64,000 nt of DNA from CAWIMX01 sp963837345 (lineage in GTDB: Bacteria > Acidobacteriota > Vicinamibacteria > Vicinamibacterales > CAVVIG01): NCBI GenBank assembly GCA_963837345.1, contig CAWIMX010000002.1:744001-808000 (forward strand), given 5' to 3'. Under the pieces are notes generated by a model. The model worked only from the letters and a program-made list of their open reading frames with translations, did no database searches and was not told the origin of the DNA. Shown in pieces: positions 56,591-64,000 of the stretch. Each line of letters begins with the position of its first letter. Position 1 is the first letter of the stretch. Made by a program: the position numbers and the translations under genes.

Positions 56591-57619
56591 CTAGCGGCGG
56601 CTGAGCGTGCCCAGGAACCCCGCGAGCACACCAGGGTCGAACTGCGAGGGACTGCAGCGCAGGAGCTCCGCGACAGCTTCGGCCGAATCGAGACGCTCGC
56701 GGTACGTCCGGTTCTCGGTCATCGCATCGTAGGCGTCGCACACCGCGACAATGCGGCTCGCCAGCGGAATCTGCGACCCGGACAAGCGGTTGGGGTACCC
56801 CGCCCCTCCGAACCACTCGTGCGACGCCACGACAACCGGGGCGAGGTGCTGCAGGTCGCTGATGGCGCCGAGAATCCGCGCTCCCGTGTCCACCTGGCGG
56901 CGCATGAGCGCCATCTCGCCGGGAGTGAGCGCCGAGGGCTTCGACAGGAGGGACTCGGGCAGTGCCAGTTTGCCCACGTCGTGGAATTGCCCGGCCAGGG
57001 TGACCAGATCGAGCAGGTCGGGATCGAGCGCCAGCTGCACGGCGAGCTCGCCGGCGTGATGCGCGACCCGTTCGCTGTGCCGCGCCACGTCCGGCGCCCG
57101 TTCGGCGATCAGGTGCCACAGGGCATCCCGCTCCGTCTCGCCGCGTGCCGCCCGCGTCTCGAGCTCGGCCGCGAGGCGGATGGCTCGATCGCGAAACTCC
57201 ACCGAGAGGGCCGCATGCCAGCGGACGTCCCCGAGCGCATCTTCACGCCACCGGCGGCCCCGATCGAGCGCCTGAACGAACCGTTCGCGCTCAAAGGGTT
57301 TCACGAGGAAGTCGGCCACCGGCGGCGCCGCGTCGCCTTCGATCTGGTCTGCGTACGCCGTCGCAATCACGACCGCTGTGTGCGGGTGCTCGCGGTGCAG
57401 CTCGGAGGCCAGCCACAACCCGTCCTGGCCCGGCATCATCACGTCGATGACGGCGAGGTCGCAGTGGTGGCGCTCGAGCGACCGGAGGGCCTCATCGGCC
57501 GTGCCGGCCGTGTGCGGCTCGAGACCGAGTGAGGCGACCCAGCGCGACATGATGTCGCGAACAGCCGGTTCGTCGTCGACGATCAGAACCGACGTGAGGG
57601 GATCGGCGGGAGTGCGCAT
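56591..57619 (-). CDS. Response regulator with HD-GYP phosphodiesterase-type output
   Basis: The 342-residue protein has a receiver domain (about 10-125) with phospho-acceptor Asp in LAVIDVMMPGQDG and lysine in FLVKPFER, then an HD-GYP domain with FHDVGKLALPESLLSKPS and the GYP signature HEWFGGAGYPNRLSG. HD-GYP enzymes hydrolyse cyclic di-GMP, so this likely lowers c-di-GMP when phosphorylated. A full metal set (HD and HExxGxGYP-like) is present. It is divergent from the sigma-54 regulator 209 bases away. No cognate kinase lies nearby. Confidence 0.92.
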   Translation of the reverse strand: MRTPADPLTSVLIVDDEPAVRDIMSRWVASLGLEPHTAGTADEALRSLERHHCDLAVIDVMMPGQDGLWLASELHREHPHTAVVIATAYADQIEGDAAPPVADFLVKPFERERFVQALDRGRRWREDALGDVRWHAALSVEFRDRAIRLAAELETRAARGETERDALWHLIAERAPDVARHSERVAHHAGELAVQLALDPDLLDLVTLAGQFHDVGKLALPESLLSKPSALTPGEMALMRRQVDTGARILGAISDLQHLAPVVVASHEWFGGAGYPNRLSGSQIPLASRIVAVCDAYDAMTENRTYRERLDSAEAVAELLRCSPSQFDPGVLAGFLGTLSRR

Positions 57620-57792
57620 CGGCTGACCAGGACGAGCAAGATTACTGCCACGGGCCGGATTTGCCGATATTCAGGGCGGGAGGGAACCGCGAGCGGGGAG
57701 CGAGTGGGCGCTCGCGCACAGGGGATACGGCCCGGTGGGCGCGACCGCACAGGGAGTGGGCGGGTTTTCCGGTGAATTTCGCCCGCGCGCAC

Positions 57793-57808
57793 GGGCACGG
57801 TTCTTGAA
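57793..57808 (+). promoter_or_regulatory. Possible sigma-54 promoter before the second sigma-54 regulator
   Basis: GGGCACG, four bases and TTGA resemble TGGCACG-N4-TTGC with correct spacing, but the invariant final GC is GA. It would place transcription about 15 bases before the start at 57828, with a GGAGG site in between. Confidence 0.25.
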
Positions 57809-57827
57809 GTCCGGAGGCGACATCGCC

Positions 57828-59348
<1,521 letters not shown>

Positions 59349-59511
59349 CGGCCCCGGCGGGCCGCCCGCGGAATCGGGATGTGAGCCGAACCGTGCGTGA
59401 GTGTCTCGAGACCGGACACTCCGCCGCCGCGTCCGCGCGCGTGCGCGCGCAGTTCCAGGCACTCGCGATCAGTTCCGGCCTGGCAAGATCCTCGCTTGCG
59501 CAGTTGGAGGC

Positions 59512-59994
59512 ATGATGGCTCCCGACGGTTTGCACCCCTCGTCGATCCTGGGCGCCGTGCGTGACTACGCGCGCCGCCGCCGGTCGGCATCCGGTCCGTT
59601 GCGCATCCTGATCGTGGACGATGAGGAGCCGGTGCGGAAGTTCGTGGACCGTGTCCTCTCGGGCGCCGGCCATCAGACCACCATCGCCGGGAGCGGTCCG
59701 GAAGCGATCGAGCTGGCCGGCAAGATGGACGGTCTCGATCTGATGGTGACCGATCTGATGATGCCGGAGATGACGGGCGACGAGCTGGCGCGGCGCCTGC
59801 GGCAGAGCGAGCCGGCGCTCAAGGTGCTGTACCTGACGGGCTTCAGCGATCAGCTGTTCAAGGAAAAGGTGACGCTCTGGGAAGACGAGGCCTTCCTCGA
59901 CAAGCCCTGCAGCGTCGAAGGTCTTCGTCAGGCGGTGTCGCTGCTCGCCTACGGCCATGTCGGCGCGGCGCCGGGCAGCCTCGCCCAACCCTGA
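59512..59994 (+). CDS. Single-domain response regulator
   Basis: The 160 residues hold only a receiver domain: RILIVDDEEPVRKFVDRVL, phospho-acceptor Asp in LMVTDLMMPEMTGDELARRL, the switch Thr in LYLTGFSD and lysine in AFLDKPCS. About 40 residues precede it (GLHPSSILGAVRDYARRRR), and there is no output domain. It may act in a phosphorelay or bind a partner directly. The ATG at 59512, with a GGAGG site six bases before, is chosen over an upstream ATG with an Arg-rich extension. It is 163 bases after the sigma-54 regulator and convergent with moaA. Confidence 0.88.
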   Translation: MMAPDGLHPSSILGAVRDYARRRRSASGPLRILIVDDEEPVRKFVDRVLSGAGHQTTIAGSGPEAIELAGKMDGLDLMVTDLMMPEMTGDELARRLRQSEPALKVLYLTGFSDQLFKEKVTLWEDEAFLDKPCSVEGLRQAVSLLAYGHVGAAPGSLAQP

Positions 59995-60012
59995 GCGAGC
60001 GGCGGTCTCGCG

Positions 60013-61032
60013 TTATCCCCCGCGCGTGTGCATCTCGAGGTGGGGATCGCGTTTCAAGCGGCCGATCGGCACGAAGGCGCGTCCATCGCCGAGCACGAGC
60101 CGCGCTTCGGCCCCGCGGTCGGTGCGCTGTCGCCAGCGGTCGCGAATCAGCCCGCGCATCACGTCGGCGGAAGCCCCCTGGCGCAGCGGCGCGCGAAGAT
60201 CCAGTCCGTCGACGGCATAGAGACACAGGTACCACATGCCGTCTGCCGTGAGGCGGCTGCGATCGCACGACCGGCAGAACGGTTCGGTCGTGGATGCGAT
60301 GATTCCGAAGGTCGTGCCGTCGGGCAGCCGGTAGCGATCGGCCGGCGCCGAGGTGTGTTCGTGAACAGGCTCGATCGCCCCGTATCGGGCGGCGAGCGCC
60401 GCCAGCATGTCCTTTCGTGACACCACGCGGTCGGGCGACCAGCGGGTGGCGCCGCCGACATCCATGTATTCGATGAACCGCACCTCGCCCTCGACGCGCT
60501 TCCCGTATTCGATCAGATCCACGAGTTCGTCGTCGTTCACGCCGCGGATGACGACTGTGTCGATTTTCAGCCGGCCGTAGACGCGTTGCGCGGCGTCGAT
60601 GCCCGCGTGGACCGCGTCGAGGGCGTCGACCCGTGTGAGCGCTCGGAAACGCTCCGGCCGGAGCGTATCGAGGCTCACCGTGATCCGCTGGAGGCCCGCA
60701 GCTTTCAGGGCATCGATGTGGTCGGCCAGAAGAATGCCGTTCGTCGTCATGGCCAGATCCGTCAGACCCGGCTTTGGCGCAATCAGCCGGACGAAAGCCG
60801 GCAGATCCCGGCGGAGCAGGGGCTCGCCACCCGTGAGCCGCACCTTGTCGACGCCGAGAGAGAGGAACACGTCAACGAGCGCGCTCGTTTCCTCGAAGTG
60901 CAACACGTCCTCGCGCGGCAGCCAGACGTAGTCGTCTTCCGGCATGCAGTATTCGCACCGCAGATTGCACCGGTCGGTGACCGACAGGCGCAGGTTGCGC
61001 AGCGGGCGGTTCAGCGCGTCGACAAGGGCCAC
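60013..61032 (-). CDS. moaA: GTP 3',8-cyclase (molybdenum cofactor biosynthesis protein A)
   Basis: MoaA is a radical-SAM enzyme that rearranges GTP in the first step of molybdopterin synthesis. The N-terminal cluster motif is DRCNLRCEYCMP (C-x3-C-x2-C), and the second cluster site CRSCDRSRLTADGMWYLC (C-x2-C-x13-C) is near residue 260. The protein ends in the required Gly-Gly (MHTRGG). The GTG at 61032 gives 339 residues and overlaps amrS by 22 bases. A TATAAT box lies exactly six bases upstream, so the message may be leaderless. MoaC and other moa genes are not in the window. Confidence 0.94.
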   Translation of the reverse strand: MALVDALNRPLRNLRLSVTDRCNLRCEYCMPEDDYVWLPREDVLHFEETSALVDVFLSLGVDKVRLTGGEPLLRRDLPAFVRLIAPKPGLTDLAMTTNGILLADHIDALKAAGLQRITVSLDTLRPERFRALTRVDALDAVHAGIDAAQRVYGRLKIDTVVIRGVNDDELVDLIEYGKRVEGEVRFIEYMDVGGATRWSPDRVVSRKDMLAALAARYGAIEPVHEHTSAPADRYRLPDGTTFGIIASTTEPFCRSCDRSRLTADGMWYLCLYAVDGLDLRAPLRQGASADVMRGLIRDRWRQRTDRGAEARLVLGDGRAFVPIGRLKRDPHLEMHTRGG

Positions 61033-62132
61033 GAGGAGATTATATCGGTCCGGGTCCGGCGGCCCGTCCGAGCGGGGGATTTGGTCGGCCAGCGGCCGGG
61101 AAGGGCGCGGCCGCAGTCGGGACAGGCGCCGTCGGCCGTGACCCGATACTGGCGAACGAGATAGCCCAGGCGTTCCACCAGCCGGGATCCGCACCCGCTG
61201 CAGTGCGTCGTCTCGAGATCGCCGACCTGGCCGGGCAGGTTGCCGGCGTAGACGTAGCGCAGGCCGTTCGCCGTGCCGGTCGCCGCGGCGGCCAACAGCA
61301 TCTCGGGCGTGGTGTCGGGGGGCCCCGTCATCTTGTAGTCGCCGTGGAATGCCGTGACGTGCCAGGGAATGTCCGGTGACACGCCGGCGACGAACTCGGT
61401 CAGCCGCGCAATCTCCTCTGACGAGTCGTTGAATCCCGGGATGAGCAGGGTCACGATTTCGAGCCAGACGCCGAGCGCGTGCAGCCGGCGAATGGTATCG
61501 AGAATCGGCGCCAGCCGCCCTCCGAGCTGGCGATAGTGCCGGTCGTCGAAGCTCTTGAGGTCCACCTTGTAGAGGTCGATCCAGGGGCGCAGGTAGTCGA
61601 TCGCGCGCGGCGTCGCATTCCCGTTCGAGACGAAGCCCGTCTGCAGGCCGGCGGCCCGCGCTTCCTTGAAGACGGCCACCGCCCATTCGGCCGTGATGAG
61701 CGGCTCGTTGTAGGTGCTGACCACCACCTGCGCGTCGGCGCGCCGGGCGCGGAGGACCAGGCCTTCCGGCGTCGTCCGCTCGGGCGGGACGACGGCCGCC
61801 GGATCGCGGAGGGCCTGGGACGTGACCCAGTTCTGGCAGTACGCGCAATGGAGGTCGCAGCCGAGCATGCCGAAGCTGAGCGCGCGCGCGCCGGGCCAGG
61901 CGTGGAAGAACGGCTTCTTCTCGATGGGATCGCACTGCACGCCGCCCACGTAGCCCCACGGGACGCGCAGCCGGCCGGCCTGATTGAAGCGCACCTTGCA
62001 GACACCGACGGCGCCCTCGGGCAGCGGGCACTCGTGTCCGCACGCCACGCAGCGCAGCCGGCCGTCGTCGAGCGTTTCGACGAGATCGCCCTCCCGCGTT
62101 TCCCGGCCCAGCAGCTCGGCCAGACTTGGCAT
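61011..62132 (-). CDS. amrS: AmmeMemoRadiSam system radical SAM enzyme
   Basis: This 373-residue radical-SAM protein belongs to the family found with AMMECR1 and MEMO proteins; the function of the trio is not settled. It has an N-terminal cysteine pair (CVACGHECPLPEGAVGVC), the radical motif GCDLHCAYCQNWVTSQ (C-x3-C-x2-C), VVSTYNEPLITAEWAV and LYKVDLKSFDDRHYRQLGGR typical of AmrS, and a C-terminal zinc-ribbon-like pair (CSGCGSRLV, CPDCGRALPGR). The last 20 residues are basic and overlap moaA, so they may be unconserved. The ATG at 62132 has TACAAT six bases upstream. The partner genes are not in the window. Confidence 0.9.
   Translation of the reverse strand: MPSLAELLGRETREGDLVETLDDGRLRCVACGHECPLPEGAVGVCKVRFNQAGRLRVPWGYVGGVQCDPIEKKPFFHAWPGARALSFGMLGCDLHCAYCQNWVTSQALRDPAAVVPPERTTPEGLVLRARRADAQVVVSTYNEPLITAEWAVAVFKEARAAGLQTGFVSNGNATPRAIDYLRPWIDLYKVDLKSFDDRHYRQLGGRLAPILDTIRRLHALGVWLEIVTLLIPGFNDSSEEIARLTEFVAGVSPDIPWHVTAFHGDYKMTGPPDTTPEMLLAAAATGTANGLRYVYAGNLPGQVGDLETTHCSGCGSRLVERLGYLVRQYRVTADGACPDCGRALPGRWPTKSPARTGRRTRTDIISSWPLSTR
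61033..61044 (-). promoter_or_regulatory. Leaderless-type -10 box of moaA
   Basis: On the minus strand a perfect TATAAT (61039-61044) is followed by six bases and the GTG start at 61032. It lies inside the 3' end of amrS, so moaA may have its own promoter as well as read-through. Confidence 0.55.
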
Positions 62133-62144
62133 ACAACTATTGTA
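62133..62144 (-). promoter_or_regulatory. Leaderless-type -10 box of amrS
   Basis: On the minus strand TACAAT (62139-62144) is followed by six bases and the ATG at 62132, the same geometry as gabD and moaA. No -35 box is seen in the GC-rich sequence upstream. Confidence 0.55.
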
Positions 62145-62188
62145 CGGGCTCGGCGGAGATCCCGGCACCACGCACCCGGCACCCGCAA

Positions 62189-63370
62189 ATGTCGACCAAG
62201 CTCCCACGTCAAGTGTGGCTCCTCGGATGGGTGAGCCTGGCCACGGACGCCGCCAGCGAAGCGATCTATCCGCTCCTGCCGTTCTTCCTGACGCAGGTGC
62301 TGGGTGCGGGCGCGATTTCGCTGGGCGTCGTGGAAGGCGCGGCGGAAGCGGCCAACAGCCTGCTGAAGATCCTGTCGGGCCGACTCGCGGATCGCTCGCG
62401 CCGGAAGCGCTGGCTCGTCCTAGCCGGCTACGGCGTGTCGTCGGCGGTTCGGCCGTTCATCGCCGTGGCAGGGTCGTGGGTGCAGGTGCTCGCGATCCGC
62501 GTCGCCGATCGAGTGGGCAAGGGGGTGCGCGGAGCCCCACGCGACGCGATGCTCGCCGGATTCGCCACGAGTCAGACGCGCGGCCGGGTCTTCGGATTCC
62601 ACAGCGCCATGGACAACCTCGGCGCCGTCGTGGGTCCGGTGCTGACGACGCTGTTTCTCCTCGCGTATCCGGCCCGGTACCGGACATTGTTTGCGCTCAC
62701 GATTGTGCCGGGCGCGATCGCAGTGGCGCTGATCTTCTGGATACGCGAGGAGGACGGGGACACAGGGGGCGGGCTCCGTCGGGCTGGCGGGGCCCTTCGG
62801 GCCGACGGGGCCGACGTGTCGCGCGAGCCCGAACCCCTGCCGCCGCGTTTCACACGATTCATGCTGGTGCTGGCGCTGTTCACGCTCGGCAATTCCACCG
62901 ACGCGTTTCTGCTGCTTCGGCTGTCCGACGTCGCCCAATCGGCCGTGTACGTGCCTCTCATGTGGGCCGGGCTGCACGTGGTGAAGGCCAGCGTTTCGCT
63001 GGTCGGCGGCAGCTGGTCGGATCGCATCGGACGCCGCGCGGTCATCGCGGCCGGCTGGCTCGTTTACGCCGTGGTGTACGGCGGCTTCGCGTTGAGCCAC
63101 TCGCTCGCGGCCCTCCTTGCATGGTTCTTCGTCTACGGCATGTACTTCGGTTTTGCCGAGGGCACCGAGCGGGCGCTGGTCGCCGACCTCACCCCGCCGT
63201 CGCGCCGCGGGTTTGCGTTCGGGCTCTACAACGCCGTGATCGGATTCGGCGCGCTCGCGGCGAGTCTCCTCTTCGGCGCGATCTGGGCGGCATGGGGAGC
63301 GCCGGCGGCGTTCGGCGTCGGTGCCGGCCTCGCCGTGGCCGCGACGGCTCTGCTGTTCGTCGTCATATAA
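62189..63370 (+). CDS. Major facilitator superfamily transporter
   Basis: The 393-residue protein has about twelve membrane segments in two halves joined by a variable hydrophilic loop (GDTGGGLRRAGGALRADGAD). The loop after helix 2 reads GRLADRSRRKRWLVLAGYG (the MFS G-x3-D-R/K-x-G-R-R/K motif A), and AIRVADRVGKGVRGAPRDAM is characteristic of a group of bacterial MFS permeases. The substrate is not known. The ATG at 62189 is chosen over an upstream in-frame ATG with a non-conserved extension. It diverges from amrS and ends 11 bases before surE. Confidence 0.88.
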   Translation: MSTKLPRQVWLLGWVSLATDAASEAIYPLLPFFLTQVLGAGAISLGVVEGAAEAANSLLKILSGRLADRSRRKRWLVLAGYGVSSAVRPFIAVAGSWVQVLAIRVADRVGKGVRGAPRDAMLAGFATSQTRGRVFGFHSAMDNLGAVVGPVLTTLFLLAYPARYRTLFALTIVPGAIAVALIFWIREEDGDTGGGLRRAGGALRADGADVSREPEPLPPRFTRFMLVLALFTLGNSTDAFLLLRLSDVAQSAVYVPLMWAGLHVVKASVSLVGGSWSDRIGRRAVIAAGWLVYAVVYGGFALSHSLAALLAWFFVYGMYFGFAEGTERALVADLTPPSRRGFAFGLYNAVIGFGALAASLLFGAIWAAWGAPAAFGVGAGLAVAATALLFVVI

Positions 63371-63381
63371 TCGATCGCGGC

Positions 63382-64000
63382 ATGTCTCGCATTCTCGTGA
63401 CCAATGACGATGGCTATCACTCGGAAGGCATCGTCGCCCTGGCTGACGCCCTCGGCGCGCTCGGCGACGTCACCGTCGTGGCGCCCACCACCGAGGCGAG
63501 CGCGATTGGCCATGCACTCACGCTGCGCCGGCCGCTTCGCCTCGACCGGATCAGGGAGAACGTGTTTGCCGTAGACGGCACGCCAACCGACTGCGTGAAT
63601 CTGGCCATCACCCAGGTCCTCCGCGGCCTGCCCGACCTCGTGGTGTCCGGGATCAACAAAGGCTACAACCTGGGCGACGACGTCACGTATTCCGGAACCG
63701 TGGCAGGGGCGCTCGAAGGTGCCCTTCTCGGGGTGCCGGCCATTGCGGTGTCGCTGCGCTCCACGCTCGGCGAGTACGACTTCCGGTGGGCGGCGCAGGC
63801 CGCGACCGCGGTCGCCGCGTCGATCCTGGGGTGTCCCCTGCCGTCGAGAACGTTTCTCAACATCAACGTGCCGAAAGGGCAGCCGAAGGGCTATCGCGTG
63901 ACCGTTCAGGCCCGGCGGAATCACATGACGTCGGTTGCGGAGCGGAAGGATCCGAAAGGCCGTTCGTACTACTGGATCGAGGAAGGCCAGAACGTGTGGG
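63382..64000 (+). CDS. surE: 5'-nucleotidase SurE, 3' end outside the window
   Basis: SurE is a metal-dependent phosphatase acting on nucleoside 5'-monophosphates and is a stress-survival protein. The first 206 residues are seen: ILVTNDDGYHSEGIVALADA (the metal-binding Asp-Asp at residues 8-9), VVAPTTEASAIGHALT and SGINKGYNLGDDVTYSGTVAG, which define the family. The frame is open at the window edge. The ATG at 63382 is 11 bases after the MFS stop. A TATAAT ends ten bases before it and overlaps that stop codon, so surE may also have its own promoter. Confidence 0.94.
   Translation, partial: MSRILVTNDDGYHSEGIVALADALGALGDVTVVAPTTEASAIGHALTLRRPLRLDRIRENVFAVDGTPTDCVNLAITQVLRGLPDLVVSGINKGYNLGDDVTYSGTVAGALEGALLGVPAIAVSLRSTLGEYDFRWAAQAATAVAASILGCPLPSRTFLNINVPKGQPKGYRVTVQARRNHMTSVAERKDPKGRSYYWIEEGQNVW

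Noticed and set aside
60013..62136. A 707-residue minus-strand frame
   Set aside because: Its C-terminal 339 residues are MoaA. The upstream part is an out-of-frame reading of amrS with Arg/Pro-rich composition.

Overview
The window is a GC-rich (roughly two thirds G+C), densely coded bacterial chromosome segment. Several families seen here together (lipoproteins and outer-membrane beta-barrels, a DUF5916 protein, a quinoprotein dehydrogenase with a Gly/Arg-rich insert, S9 and M28 peptidases, NtrC-type regulators) fit a Gram-negative member of the Acidobacteriota, most likely Vicinamibacteria. That placement is inference from gene content; no rRNA or marker tree was available. I see no transposase, phage gene, CRISPR array or rRNA. 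No stretch above 300 bases lacks a gene.

Layout. Bases 1-7632 (+): end of a SAM hydrolase/adenosyltransferase gene, acyl-CoA dehydrogenase, glpX, tsaC, hflX, a TPR-SLH lipoprotein, pgsA and a secreted double cyclophilin. Bases 7713-9587 (-): dinB and a Tam-like methyltransferase. Then ettA, two small outer-membrane proteins, an NtrC/NtrB-like pair with a proline-rich lipoprotein, and an OmpA-like lipoprotein. Bases 18437-30257 form a surface-polysaccharide locus: UDP-xylose synthase, a WcaJ/WbaP-type initiating transferase and five glycosyltransferases on the minus strand, facing away from ugd, galE and an MsbA-like exporter. Ugd plus the decarboxylase would give UDP-glucuronate and UDP-xylose, and GalE UDP-galactose. 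Bases 30254-36185 hold the housekeeping run yicC-gmk-rpoZ-coaBC-udg-priA. Then a lipase-maturation-factor-like protein, an M50 protease, HU, der, a MerR regulator and tRNA-Pro(GGG). Bases 41172-53206 carry secreted and catabolic functions (DUF5916, S9 peptidase, PQQ dehydrogenase, acetyl-CoA synthetase, M28-like protein, aldehyde dehydrogenase). Bases 53281-57619 carry two small hypotheticals, two ABC ATPases with a MacA/HlyD-type adaptor but no permease, and an HD-GYP regulator. The right end has a sigma-54 regulator, a single-domain response regulator, the radical-SAM genes moaA and amrS, an MFS transporter and the start of surE.

Most striking observation: four genes (tam-like, the initiating sugar transferase, gmk, acs) are each broken by one single-base indel, and every break lies at or beside the tetranucleotide GTAC. 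Because gmk is normally essential, I read these as sequence errors, plausibly caused by a modified GTAC motif, and not as real pseudogenes. One of them creates a false 1140-residue acetyl-CoA synthetase-peptidase fusion.

Other recurring signals: -10-like TAnAAT boxes exactly six bases before the start codons of gabD, moaA and amrS suggest leaderless mRNAs. Short-period tandem repeats (7-9 and 19 bp) sit at gene borders, and some run into coding sequence.
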